Positions 35,276 to 46,795 of a DNA stretch of 64,000 bases are shown in pieces; the stretch's first letter is position 1; each line of letters opens with the position of its first letter. The notes beneath the pieces were generated by a model that was not told where the DNA came from, did no database searches, and saw only the letters and a list, made by a program, of their open reading frames with translations. A program made the position numbers and the translations under genes. Source of the DNA: Balaenoptera acutorostrata (lineage: Eukaryota > Chordata > Mammalia > Artiodactyla > Balaenopteridae); contig NC_080078.1 of the NCBI RefSeq assembly GCF_949987535.1, positions 50,742,207 to 50,806,206 of the forward strand, given 5' to 3'.

Positions 35276-35747
35276 GTTTGGGGAATACCCTCCAAATAGG
35301 TTGGATAATGCTATATTTGGGGAAGCCTTGGTTGGTTAGCTGAGGCGTGCCCCTGTGAGGAGGAGTGCATTCGTTAAAATCTCCTGTGTTAACCAGAAGC
35401 CATCAGGGAACCCTGGACACTCAGAAAAGTAGAATTTAGAGGGAGATGGTTACATTCGTGGGGTTAAGTCATCTGTGGTCCCATCAAGGTGGAGAAATAC
35501 ACTGAGGCCTCAGGTCACTCCCTATGAACCGTCACCTGTGCCCTGTCCTTTAACACAAGTTCTTAATCTTTTATTTGTCCCGGGCTCCAACTTCATTTTG
35601 TCTGTGATGATAACTCCATAAGTAAAAATCTTGTGTTAAATTAGAGGCTATGGGAGCTCAACTAACTATAAGTTCTTAAAAACATACTAAATTAGTTAGA
35701 ATGCTGGGAAATTATTGCCCGTCTTTGGCATACGTGCGCACGCGCGT

Positions 35748-35791
<44 letters not shown>

Positions 35792-37774
35792 ACATTTCCA
35801 TGACAGCAAGTATGCCTGTGTCTTAGTTCTTTCTTTTGGGGGAAAAAAAAAATCCAACCTGTAGACAGCAGATGGCGACAGTTGATCGTATTTAAACTAC
35901 AGGTAAACTGGGTTTTAAGAAGGAGTGTTTGGAAGCACTGCTCTCCTCAGTTACTTTTTGTTTGTTGTTTTCTTCTCTTTTCAATAACGTCAAGATTGCG
36001 ACTCAGCAGAATTAAAAGCAATCATGAAAGTGATTGTAAGGAAACATACCAACTCAAACAAGGGTTTAAGGCCCTCAAAAACATTGTTATATTTACTTTC
36101 AAGCACTTTTTAAGAGCAAGTTTTAGAAGGGGGAGGAGTAAAGGGCCAAATACCTTGGACAATCGCCCAATGTAGGTAGTCTGATTAAAATCACTGTTCA
36201 TTTCTGGAGTGCTCAGAGGCACTGCATCCAAGCTGTGTTCTTTGTATTCTGCTCTCACATACAATTATTGGCCAAAAATTGCAGGCTGGGCCCCTAGAGG
36301 ATATGTTTTACAGGTCATGAATGTTCTTAATGTTTAATTCTTTTCAGAGCTTCACAAAGCCACGTGAATTCCAAGCCTGAGTTTTGTTCCTGGTTATCTG
36401 TCCACCATCTTGTGCCTGCAGATGGGATGCGGGGGACACTCTGTGTCTGGATGTGGGAAGAAAAACCATCGGAATGTTAAATTTCTCTCTAGACACAAAC
36501 TGCTTGTGCAAAAATGTATTGTAATGCAGGGACACACGGTTGTCCATGGAGCAAAAAGAAGGGCTAAGAAGAACACAGGAAAAATGAATAATATAAGCCA
36601 AGTATATAGTTATTTGGGAAGGTCAGTGTCAAGATCAGGGAAGTTTACAAAATATGTCGATGACAGCAAATGAAAACTGTCCACACGCTGACTACATATT
36701 TCCTCACTTTTAAAGATGACATTAAAATGGAAGATCCTTAGCCGTTCTCCGAGTATTAATATTTTAAAGTGTTCTATTGCTTCAGCATCATGATAACACA
36801 GGAGAGAGAGGATGCTTGTATTTCCAGTCAGGCAAGGTCAAGCTAGAAGGCCAGAGACAGGGAGTGGAGGAAGAGTGTGTGTAAAGAATATTCTTATCTT
36901 CGGTTTGTGCCACAGATCCTATACGCCTGGCAGTTTTCTAGGTTTTGGCTCCACTCTAAAGCTTGCTGTTACTTCGCGATCTAAATGAAGGACGTTTGTG
37001 TCCCCTCACAAAATCCCTCCAGTTATCTAGCTAGTTATAGTCATCCAGTTAATGCAGGTATCGAAAAACAAAACAACAGACAAAACCCCAAAACAAATTT
37101 TTAATGAAAAGTTTTAGGATTAACTCTTACTTTGTAATTTTATTCCAGTTGATGTCTTCATTGAATATCCTGAGTAAGTTTTTAAGCAGCCAGCCATAAA
37201 ACAATATACCTGTAACACCTGCTTATTTGTGGAAGTGTGAAAACTATAGATGGGGCTACATAAGGAAAAAAAACCTGAAGAAAATCAGTATAAAACATAG
37301 ATAATTTCAAAACAACTGATTTGAAACTAACTTCCAAATATCTTTTAAAAATCTGAATCTAAAAAGATATTCTCTAGACCATTGGTTGACTGAATTTGAG
37401 CATTTTTTTAAGCAAAAAAAAGCAAAGATTTGAACACAGTACTTGTTATATTAATGTGGCACTAGAAACCATATAAAGGTTAAAAATTAGGGAGATCATT
37501 TAACAAATGAAGGCATGTTCATTCATGAAGATGTTTTATTGTTAGAACAAGTAATTGACATGGTAATGTATGTTCTTAATATTTTTGTAAATGTAAGGAT
37601 ACAGAGTTGTACAAACAGTATGAATGCTAAAGCACCATAGATTTTTAAATAATTTCATAGAAAATTAGAAGAAAATTTACTAATATCTCCATACTAGAAA
37701 CACTTAGGAGTGATGTTTTGGTTAGTTTAAAAATTTTTTTCCCTATTATTCCCCCTGCTGCAATTTTAATGGCT
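35276..37774. other. Long low-repeat stretch
   Basis: About 2.5 kb where I identify no interspersed repeat except the CA tract at 35728. Frames at 35882-36175 (97 codons) and 36410-36673 (87 codons, basic) show no recognisable domain. It could hold conserved non-coding sequence; nothing in the sequence alone proves it. Confidence 0.4.
35728..35788. repeat. (CG/TG)-(CA)n tract, 61 nt alternating
   Basis: 'gcatacgtgcgcacgcgcgt' runs straight into a (CA)n tract. Purines and pyrimidines alternate without a break for 61 nt, the pattern that favours left-handed Z-DNA. The first 20 bases are CpG-containing, unusual for a plain CA microsatellite. Confidence 0.9.
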
Positions 37775-37785
37775 CTGTACTTTTT

Positions 37786-38133
37786 TTTTTTTTTTTAAAG
37801 GCTCTGCCTCTTCTTTTCTTTTATTTTATTTTTATTTTATTTTTTTTAAATTAAATTTATGTATTTATTTATGGCTGTGTTGGGTCTTCGTTTCTGCGCG
37901 AGGGCCCTCTCCAGCCGCGGCAAGCGGGGGCCACTGTTCATCGCGGTGCGCGGGCCTCTCACTATCGCGGCCTCTCCCGTTGCGGAGCACAGGCTCCAGA
38001 CGCGCAGGCTCAGTAGTTGTGGCTCACGGGCCTAGTTGCTCCGCGGCATGTGGGATCTTCCCAGACCAGGGCTCGAACCCGTGTCCCCTGCATCGGCAGG
38101 CAGACTCTCAACCACTGCGCCACCAGGGAAGCC
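37786..38133 (-). mobile_element. CHR SINE
   Basis: Reverse orientation: complex T-rich tail (37786-37870, including 'ggctctgcctcttc'), 'ggctgtgttgggtcttcgtt', 'tcatcgcggtgcgcgggcc', and tRNA end 'ccactgcgccaccagggaag' followed by 'ccc'. Duplication 'ctgtacttttt' at 37775-37785 and 38134-38144. The tail is longer and more mixed than in the other copies, so it may record two events. Confidence 0.95.
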
Positions 38134-38144
38134 CTGTACTTTTT

Positions 38145-41100
38145 ATTAGGAAGATACATACAAGACATGTACAGATGCACAGTTTAAGCTGTGTATAGTT
38201 GTGTTTCCAGCCTCAGTTTATTCTTTCTCAAAACGAAGGCATTATCGTATCCCATGGCTCTGTAGCATAACAACCCTCAGAGTATTAAAAAGAAAAAAAT
38301 ACTTAAATACTTAAAGTGACTAATAAGAGTTATATGAATTTTAGAGGTGGCTTTTTGGTAGCTTTGTTATTAAAATAAGACTCTTATTTGGCGAGAAAAC
38401 ATGTATCATTGGTGATACAAAAGTAGAGGTTTCCCCTCCTGTAAAAATAGCACCCTGCCTGACTTGGGACCCTTAGAGAGTTATTCCTTTTGGTTAAAAT
38501 GCTGGCCTCTAGAATTCCTCTTGAAAGTAAAAGTGGAGACTGCTAGAGCGCCAGCTCTCCTGAGATTTTTGAATCATAAAGAGCAGCGCAAGAATTCTCA
38601 AACCAGATGTGGCCAGTGGGGAGGAGGGCCAGGGTTTAGGGAAGGGAGGCTCTCCCCGTAGTTCAGCCCCAGGCGGTTTCCAGGGAACACTGATCACCAC
38701 CCACTCAATCCTGCTCACAAACAAAAACACAAATAAGCCCAGGTCTGCACGGTCTGTGCCTCGGGGGAAACAGGGTGGCCTAACGAGGCTCAGCACCAAC
38801 ACCGTGGCCCTGAGAAATGGCAGGCATCTTGGGAGAGCTTCCCGTACCCTCATCCTCTCCACCCTGTGCAGAGAAGCCACGCTTTGCTCCTGGCAGAGGC
38901 CTGGTGTGGATGGCTGGTTGGTCTGAACAAGCCTGTGAGTCAGCAGTTAGGAGCGAGGGGCTGGCTTTGCTGAGGGCAGCTGAGCTCCATACTGTGGCTA
39001 CAGGGAAACCTCCTCTGGGCCTTGGACCATCCCCTCACTGTCTCCAGCACTGGTGCAGACAGTTAGGAGTTGACTGTATTCCACCAAATGGAGAGTCACT
39101 CATTTCTAGCAAATTTCCCAGAGCCCCCCAACTCCTTCTAAACTCCTCAGTGTGTACTTTTCCCGCCTGTATTAACAATCCGGGAGAAGGTAGGGCACAG
39201 GGAGCAGCAAGCTCATTCAGAGGACTTTCTGTTCAAACCCAAGAAAGAGACCTATTTGCAACTCTGTGGCAGGCGCCCCCCTTCCTGCGCCTGGCCTGTC
39301 ACTCTTCTGTCCAGTTTCCTGGGCTTTTGCGGGGGTCTCCACAACTATTTGTCTTTTTGCATAGAGAGGAAGGGGGCAGGAGGAGGAGCGGGTGAGGGAG
39401 AGGAGAGGAAAGGAAAACACAGTTGTGCTTTCTGGAGAACACGATTAGGATCCAGACATCTTCGTTATGGGTTTGTGGGGTAGTTGCTGTACTTCCTATA
39501 AATTCCAGTCTCATTTCACAGCTTAAGCAAATATGCATTTGGTGGCTGTAAAATAGTCATAGAAGAGACAACCGTATCCTACATAAGTATCATTACAATC
39601 ATTTAGAGGAATAAAAGCGTTAACATATGGTGATGTATAATATAGCAGGTGCCCAATCTGTGACCCCCAAACCTTATGAAATTTCAGGCTTTTTTCCCCT
39701 CCTTACTCTAATGGGTATTTTATTTTATAGGATCACAGTGAGTGACACAAAGGTCTAGTAATTGCCGAAACTTAGAGTATTTGCTAGAGGGCAGAGACAA
39801 TTCCAAGGATGTACAACAAAAAGAAATTTTTAATCTTGTTGGTTTGAATCTCTGCAATCAGGTACAGAGCCAAGAATTAAAATCTTCAGAAACATTCGTA
39901 AATTGGGATCACATGTGTTTGTGTATAAAGAACTCCTATGTGTTACTGAAACCTTTTTGTCTTGAATGCATACACAAAAGACCATCTTAAAGGTATGCAT
40001 TTATAATATTTAAAACCGTGTTTTGGATATTTATGCTGCAAAAAGCACTTTTAATTTCATATGGCTTTCTGGGTGTGTGTGTATTATTTTTCACTTAGTT
40101 TTGGTGACTTCTTAAGTCTGTTTTCCAGTCCCCACCCCAACCCCACCCCGCCCCCTTTCTCTTTCCCAGTCTCTCTCCTTAAAACAAGGCAGCTAAGTTG
40201 CCCTTGAACCAGTTTCAGACTTGAAAGATTTAGTAAGCAAAAATGCTTTATAACATTTTCAGTGGGAGTTCTTAACAGATGTATTCTTCCTCTTGAGGCT
40301 TTCCCTGCTGTTTGATCTTTTTCTCCAAAGCAATTCGTTATAATATGATGGGCAAAACCCCAGGCGGGATAATTATGCCAAGTGGACCGGCAGCCAGAAC
40401 ACTGCATCCATCCTTCAGGATGAAAGCTGTCACCCTGCAAGGCTGCCCCAGCCAGTGTGGCTGTGGACTACTGAGGGGCCAGGGGAAGGGTAGGAGGGAT
40501 GGCTGTTTGGATCAGGTGATGAGTCAGAAACTTGTAATTGGGCTGAGTTTCTTTAGAGCCACTGGAATAAGCACTGCCTATGACCTTTAGGGAACAAAGC
40601 ATGGAGTGAGGCCAAAGGGGTAGACATATTATAGAATCAGGATGTCAGGTCAAGCAGAAATTTTGTTTTGTTTTTAGTTATTTCAAGTTGCCAGTTGCTG
40701 GTCTTTCTAGAGTGAAGTAACCAAGTCAACATAGAAAACTCAGCTCTTCCGGGAATAAGCCCCAAATTTGCTCGTTTAAGTTATGCGACTGTAAGGGGGC
40801 AAACCGGTATTTGTTCCTCTGGACAGTCATGTAAACGGAGTTCTTTTTTTTGGGGGGGGGGGAAGCGGGGGTGGTTCCAGGTGAACAAGGTAGATAGAAA
40901 GTATTCTCACCTCCCTGTGACAGAGGCTATCAGAGAGGGTGGCAGGACTCTGTCTCCAGTCTCCATGCCCCCCACGCCAACTCCCCACCATGCATCACTG
41001 TCTAAGAGCTGAGACATTGAGAATTCAGGCCTTATTCAGTCAAGTCCATGGTTGGCCATAGAAGGGGCTTTGGTCAACCAGGACGTCTGGCAGTGCACAG

Positions 41101-41184
41101 AGGACAGTGGATTGGTGGGGAGTGGAATCAGGCTGGGCTCCCGTCAGGGACACTACTCTTCATTCTGTTTTACCACATCTGACT
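38145..41184. other. Long low-repeat stretch, partly GC-rich
   Basis: About 3 kb with no interspersed repeat that I recognise. 38450-39480 is GC-richer and carries the longest open frame of the window (38817-39395 plus, 192 codons, GAAATGG start context). Its product has no recognisable domain, signal peptide or membrane segment, and competing frames lie opposite (38509-38880 minus). I do not call it a gene. Confidence 0.4.
40130..40155 (-). other. Predicted G-quadruplex motif
   Basis: The plus strand has five C-runs of four or five bases separated by one or two bases (40130-40133, 40135-40138, 40141-40144, 40146-40149, 40151-40155). The minus strand is therefore a five-tract G4 motif with very short loops, a class known to fold stably in vitro. 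No gene is recognised nearby. Confidence 0.8.
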
Positions 41185-42155
41185 GTAGTCATTTTCTCTC
41201 TCTAACAAATAGTGGCTTAAAACAAGGTGAAAGTATTATGTCAGTTCCATGGGTTAGGAGTCCAGATGGGTTAACTGGGTCCTCTGCTCATGTTCTCACC
41301 TGGCTGAAATCAAGGTGTCAGACAGGGCTGCAGTCTCACCTAAGGTCTTCTTTCAAGTTCACAGCCGAGGCCAAATTCAGTCCTTACAGGTGTAGAATCG
41401 AGGCCCTCAGCTCCTGGAGGACTTGAACTTTCCCTGCCAGGTGACCTTCTTCACAACATGACCATTTGTGTCTTCAAAGCCAGCAACAGGGTGTCTCTGA
41501 TTACTCTCTCTTTTTCTGAGCTGTACACCCCTTTTAAGGCACTTACCTGATTAGGAAAGGTCCAGAATGAGCTCCCTTTTGATGAACTTAAAGTCATATA
41601 ATTAGGAACCTTAGTTATATCTCCAAAATCCCTTCACTCTTGCCAGATAACATAATTAATCACAGAATGATATCCTATCCTATTCAGAGGTCCTGTGCAC
41701 TCTTTTTTTTTTTTTTAACATCTTTATTGGAGTATAATTGCTTTACAATGGTGTGTTCGTTTCTGCTTTATAACAAAGTGAATCTGTTATACATATACAT
41801 ATATCCCCATATCTCTTCCCTCTTACGTCTCCCTCCCTCCCACCCTCCCTATCCCACCCCTCTAGGTGGTCACAGAGCACCGAGCTGATCTCCCTGTGCT
41901 ATGCGGCTGCTTCCCACTAGCTATCTATTTTACATTTGGTAGTGTATATATGTCCATGCCACTCTCTCACTTTGTCCCAGCTTACCCTTCCCCCTCCCCG
42001 TATCCTCAAGTCCATTCTCTAGTAGGTCTGCGTCTTTATTCCCGTCTTGCCCGTAGGTTCTTCATGACCTGTGCACTCTTAAGGGGGGGGGGGCGGATTA
42101 TACAGAGCATGTACCCCAGGGGCTAGGGATCTTGGGAGAATTCTGCCTGCCACAC
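41185..42155 (-). mobile_element. MaLR (MLT1-type) LTR split by an L1
   Basis: Reverse MLT1 landmarks: 'atagtggcttaaaacaaggt', 'gttaggagtccagatgggtt', 'gaaatcaaggtgtcagacag', 'ggctgcagtctcacctaagg'. After the L1 it ends with 'cttgggagaattctgcctgc'. Old and diverged. A G11 run (42083-42093) lies in the right-hand part. Confidence 0.75.
41705..42067 (-). mobile_element. L1 3' end with target duplication
   Basis: Reverse orientation: poly(T), 'catctttattggagtataat', 'tgctttacaatggtgtgttc', 'tgatctccctgtgctatgcg', 'cccactagctatctatttta', a C-rich stretch, and 'gtctttattcccgtcttgcc'. Perfect 13-bp duplication 'cctgtgcactctt' at 41692-41704 and 42068-42080. Only about 360 bp of the L1 was copied. 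Confidence 0.93.
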
Positions 42156-43061
42156 TGATTAGAACACTCCCTTTATTTCCTAGTGAAAATTTTTATGTTC
42201 TAATCAGCAGGTTGCTACTTTGGTTTGGATATACTAACTAGGTATTATAAGCATTTCATTGTTTGTCCAGTAATGAAAGAAATTCAAACTAGAAACTCCT
42301 CAACTGGCATGTCACATTCATTGAAAATACTTTTATAGTTCTACACTTAATTGTAAGTTTTGTTAATATCTCATCACCTTTATTCAGTCTAACTTGTATA
42401 TATCAGAGAAGCCTAAAGGCATGGATTAGAGATAAAAGTGACTTTAGAAATATTTAGTGGTTCCAAATTTGGGGGCATCAGAAATAAATATGTATGATCA
42501 TCTCACACAAACATAAAACTATTAATTGAAAAAATAAAAAGCATAGATCTACAATGAATTCAATAACATTCTAATCTTGTATTTTATGAATCACAAAAAT
42601 ACCCACAGACATTTAAGAAATAGTGTATGCGATGTGTATGTGTGTGTGTGTGTATATATATAAAACCTATGTTTTATAATATATAGTTTTAGATATATAT
42701 ATATAATTATACATAATCTAATTTATTCCATCTATCAGCAGTTCTTGAAACACACAGGTTTTTATAACCTCAGGCAATACATCTATAGCTGCCTAGAGAA
42801 GAATTGATCTATTCTAGTTTATAGATGAGGGGTGTATCATTAAATAAAACTGTAAAGAAAATGAGATAGGTTCATAGCCCCAAGGTCGATGAGAAAAATG
42901 AAACTAGAATAAAGATCTCTCAGGCCTGTGAAATTTCTGAACATGTCATGCTGCTTAAACTTTGAACCACAGACATCTAAGTGTCTCTGCTCAGAGAAAC
43001 TCTGCAAGTTAATAGATCCTCTGTGCTTGGTTGTGTTTGAGAAACCACACTCTCTACACAG
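42156..43061. other. AT-rich stretch without recognised features
   Basis: About 900 bases. A TG/TA simple tract is at 42633-42662, followed by AT-rich sequence with short self-complementary segments. No gene or named repeat. Confidence 0.45.
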
Positions 43062-43063
43062 TA

Positions 43064-45444
43064 CAGGTTTATCTCCGAGATATTCAGTTCCAGACCACTG
43101 CAATAAAGGCGGTCACACAAATTTTTGGTTTCCCAGTGCATATAAAAGTTATGTTTACACTATACTGTAGTCTATTAAGTGTGCAATAGCATTATGTCTA
43201 AAAAAGCAATGTACATACCTTAATTAAAAGATACTTTATTGCTTAAAATGCTAACCATCATCTGAGGCTTTAGTTAAGTTGTCATTTTTCTTTTTGCTGG
43301 TGGAGGGTCTTGCCTTTATGTTGATGGCTGCTTACTGATCAGGGTGATGGTTGTTGAAGATTGGGGTGGCTGCGGCAGTTTCTTACAATAAGACAACAAT
43401 GACGTTTGCCACGTGGGTTGACTCTCATGAACGATTTCCCTGTAGCATGCGTTGCTGTTTGACAGTATTTTACCAACAGTAGAGCTTCTTTCAAAATTGG
43501 AGTCAATCCTCTCAACCCTACCACTGCTTTATCACGTAAGTTTATGTCATATTCTAAGTCCTTTGTTGTCATTTTAACAATCATCACAGCATCTTCAGCA
43601 GTAGATTCAATCTCAGGAAACTACTTTCTTTGCTCATGCTTAAGAAACAACTCCTCATCCCATTAAAATTGTATCATGAGCCTACAGCAATTCAGTCACG
43701 TCTTCAGGGTCCACTTCGAATTCTATGCTTTTGCTATCTCTGCCATATCTGCAGTGACTTCCTCCACTGAAGTCTTGAACCCCACAAAGTCATCTGTGAG
43801 GGTTAGAATCAGCTTGTTCCAAACACCTACTTATGTTGATATTTTGACTCCTCATGAATCATGAATGTTCTTAATGGCATCTAGAATGCTATAATAGATC
43901 CTTTCAAGAAGGTTTTCAGTTGACTTTGCCCAGATCCATCAGAGGAATCACTATCTATGGCAGCTATAGCCTTACGAAATATATTTCTTAAATAATAAGA
44001 CTTCAAAGTTAAAATGACTCCTTGATCCATGGGCTACAGAATGGATGTTGTGTTAGCAGGCATGAAAACAAAATGAATCTCATTGTACATCTCCATCAGA
44101 GCTCTTGGGTGACCAAGTGCATTGTCAATGAGCAGTAATATTTTGAAAGGAATCTTTTTTCTGAGCAGTAGGTCTCAACAGTGGACTTAAAATATTCAGT
44201 AAACCATATTATAAACAGATGTGCTGTCATCCAGGCTTTGTTGTTCCATTTAGAGAGCACAGGCAGGGTAGGTTTAGTACAATTCTTAAGGGCCCTAGGA
44301 TTTTGGGGATGGCAAATGACCATTGGCTTCAACTTAAAGTCACCCGCTGTATTAGCCCCTTATAAGAGAATCAGCCTGTCCTTTGAAGCTTTGAAGCCAG
44401 GCATTGACTTCTCTCTAGCTATGAAAATCCCAGATGGTATCTTCTCCCAATAGAAGGCTGTTTCATCTACATTGAAAATCTGTTGAGTGTAGCCACCTTC
44501 ACTAAACATCTTAGCTAGGTGTTCTGTATAACTTGCTGCAGCTTCTACAGCAGCAATTGCTGCTTCACCTTATTTGCGCTATTACGTTATCAAGACAGCT
44601 TCTTTCCTGAAACCTCATGAACCAACCTCTGCTAGCTTCAGACTTTTCTTCTGCAGCTCCCTCACCTCTCTCAGCCTTCATAGAATTGAGGAGAGTTAGG
44701 GCCTTGCTGTGGATTTGGCTTTGGTTCAAGGGAATGTTGTAGCTGGTTTGATCTTCTATTCAGATCACTATATCTTTTTCCATATCAGCCATAATTTTGC
44801 TTTCTTATCATTTATGTGTTCACTGGAGTAGCACTTTCTAATTTCCTTCAAGAACTTTCCCTTTTCTTTCAAAACTTAGCCAATTGTTTGGTGCAAGAGG
44901 CTTAACTTTCAGCCTATCTTGACTTTTAACATGCCTTCCTCACTAAGATTAATCATTTCTAGGTTTTGATTAAAACTGAGAGATGTGCAACTCTTCCTGT
45001 CACTGGAACACTTAGAAGCCATTGTAGGATTATTAATTGGCCTAAATTCAATATTGTTGTATCATAGAAAATAGGGAGGCCCAAGGAGAAGGAGAGAGAC
45101 AGGAACGGCTGGTCAGTGGAGCAGTCAGAGTACACACAACATTGATCAATTATACTTGCTGTCTTATGTGGGCACAGTTGTGGCACACCAAAATAATTAT
45201 AATAGTAACATCAAAGATCACTGATCACAGACCACCATAACAAATGTAATAATAATAAAAAAAGCTTGAAATATTCTGAGAATTACCAAAATGTGACACA
45301 GAGACACAAAGTGAACAAATGCCGTTGGAAAAATGGCGCTGATAGACTTGCTTGACAGAGGGTTGCCACAAGTTTTCAGTTTGTAAAAAACGCAGTGTCT
45401 GTGAAGTGCAATAAAGCAGAATGCAATAAAACAAAGTCTGCCTG
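43064..45444 (-). mobile_element. Tigger1-type DNA transposon, nearly full length
   Basis: Both terminal inverted repeats are visible: 'caggtttatctccgagatat' with 'ccactgcaataaagg' on the left, and 'gcaataaaacaaagtctgcc' with 'tg' on the right. The length, 2381 bp, is close to the about 2.4-kb Tigger1 consensus. The target dinucleotide is TA at 43062-43063 and CA (TA decayed) at 45445-45446. The body holds a transposase remnant read on the minus strand. Pogo/Tc1-mariner superfamily, long inactive. Confidence 0.95.
43251..45022 (-). pseudogene. Tigger1 transposase remnant (pogo family), disrupted
   Basis: The enzyme family cuts and pastes its element at TA sites; it has an N-terminal CENP-B/pogo helix-turn-helix and a DDE/DDD nuclease core. 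The start codon (CAT on plus, 45020-45022) and the stop (43251-43253) are both still in place, about 590 codons apart, the normal length. Readable pieces include '[13 protein letters not shown]' (about 44230-44270) and 'MTTKDLEYDINL' near the C-terminus (about 43540-43575). The catalytic aspartate of the IDNA motif is encoded at 44118-44129, followed by L where the family usually has P. Frameshifts, for example at the T-run near 44158, and stop codons break the frame many times. There is no sign of domestication. Confidence 0.93.
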
Positions 45445-46110
45445 CAGTTGGGAGCAGAAAACAATTGAGTAGGAAAGACAGAGAAAGATGAAACAGGGTT
45501 AATTCCAAGTTCCTCTTGAATGAGATTTTCTTTCCATCATAAATTTGTTGGAAGTGAATTAACTAAATCTAGAGCAAATTCAAATTCAATTATAAATCAG
45601 AAAGCTTGCTTTAAAGCAAAATGCAATGACAAGTCTCCTTGGATAATCTAGAGTTTGGGATTTTGCATACAGTTCTCTTAAATCAAGATGAGAAATGGAG
45701 ATTTAACTATAACTCCTAAATGAATTTTAAACAAATTTATTGAGATATAATTTACAACATAAATTTACTTATATTGTGATTTTTAGTAAATTTACTGAGG
45801 TTTGTAACGATCATCGTAATCCACTTTTAGAACATTTTTATCACTTCAATAAGATACCTCACATCCTTTTACAGTTAATCAGAATCCCATTCCTAAATTC
45901 CTCCCTCTGCCTTAGGCCTAGGCATTACTAATATACTTTCTGTTTCTATAGATTTGCCTGTTCTCAACATTTCATATGAACAGAATCACAGTATTTGGTC
46001 TTTTGCATCTGTTGTCTTTTACTTAGTATAATATTTTTGAAGTTCATGTTGTAGAATTTATCAGAACTATATTCATTTTTATTGCTGAATAGTATTCTGT
46101 TGTATGGACA

Positions 46111-46314
46111 CAGTTGTCCCTTGGTATCTGTGAGGGATTGGTTTCAGGATCCACCATGGATACCAAAATCCGTGGATGCTCAAGTCCCATAATTGTCCCT
46201 CTTTATCTGCAGGCTCTGCATCCACAGATTCAACCAATCTCGGACCATAAACACAGTACTGAATTTACTGAAAAATTTTTGTGTATAAGAGCTGTGTTGT
46301 TCAAGGATCATCTG
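46111..46314. mobile_element. Tigger-type MITE (MER2-like)
   Basis: Begins 'cagttgtcccttggtatctg' and ends 'gttcaaggatcatctg', imperfect inverted repeats. Internal 'ataccaaaatccgtggatgc' and 'tgcatccacagattcaacca' are classic MER2 landmarks. Flanked by CA and TA, a decayed TA duplication. Shorter than MER2 itself, so internally deleted or another subfamily. Confidence 0.8.
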
Positions 46315-46795
46315 TATCCCACAGTCTGTTTAATCCATTCACCAGCTGGTGGAAAAGAGGTTGATTCCACTTTGTCCATTATGATAGTCCTATTATGAAC
46401 ATTGGAGTATAAGTTTTTGTGTGGATATATGCTTGTAATTCTCTTGGGTAGATACCCTGGGATGGAATTGCTGGGCCATGTAGTAAATTAAAGTTTCACT
46501 TTTAAGACCCAACCAAAATGTTTTCCAAAGTGGCTATTCCATTTTGTTTTACCCCATCAATAACATTTAAGGCTTCTATTTCTCTATATCTTCAACAATA
46601 TTTGTTATTATTTCTTTTTAAAAAAATCATAGCCATTCTAGTGGATGTGAAATGGTACCTCATTATGGTTGCATTTCTCTAATGACTAATGGTGTCGGCC
46701 ATCTTTTCATGTACTATTAGCTATTTGTATATCTTCTCTGGTGAAATGTCCATTCAAATCTTTTGCCTATTTTATGATGGGTTGTTTGTCTTATA

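Noticed and set aside
43339..44332. Domesticated Tigger-derived (TIGD-like) gene
   Set aside because: The transposase frame has many frameshifts and stops, and the element still has its inverted repeats, as expected of a dead transposon and not of a selected host gene.
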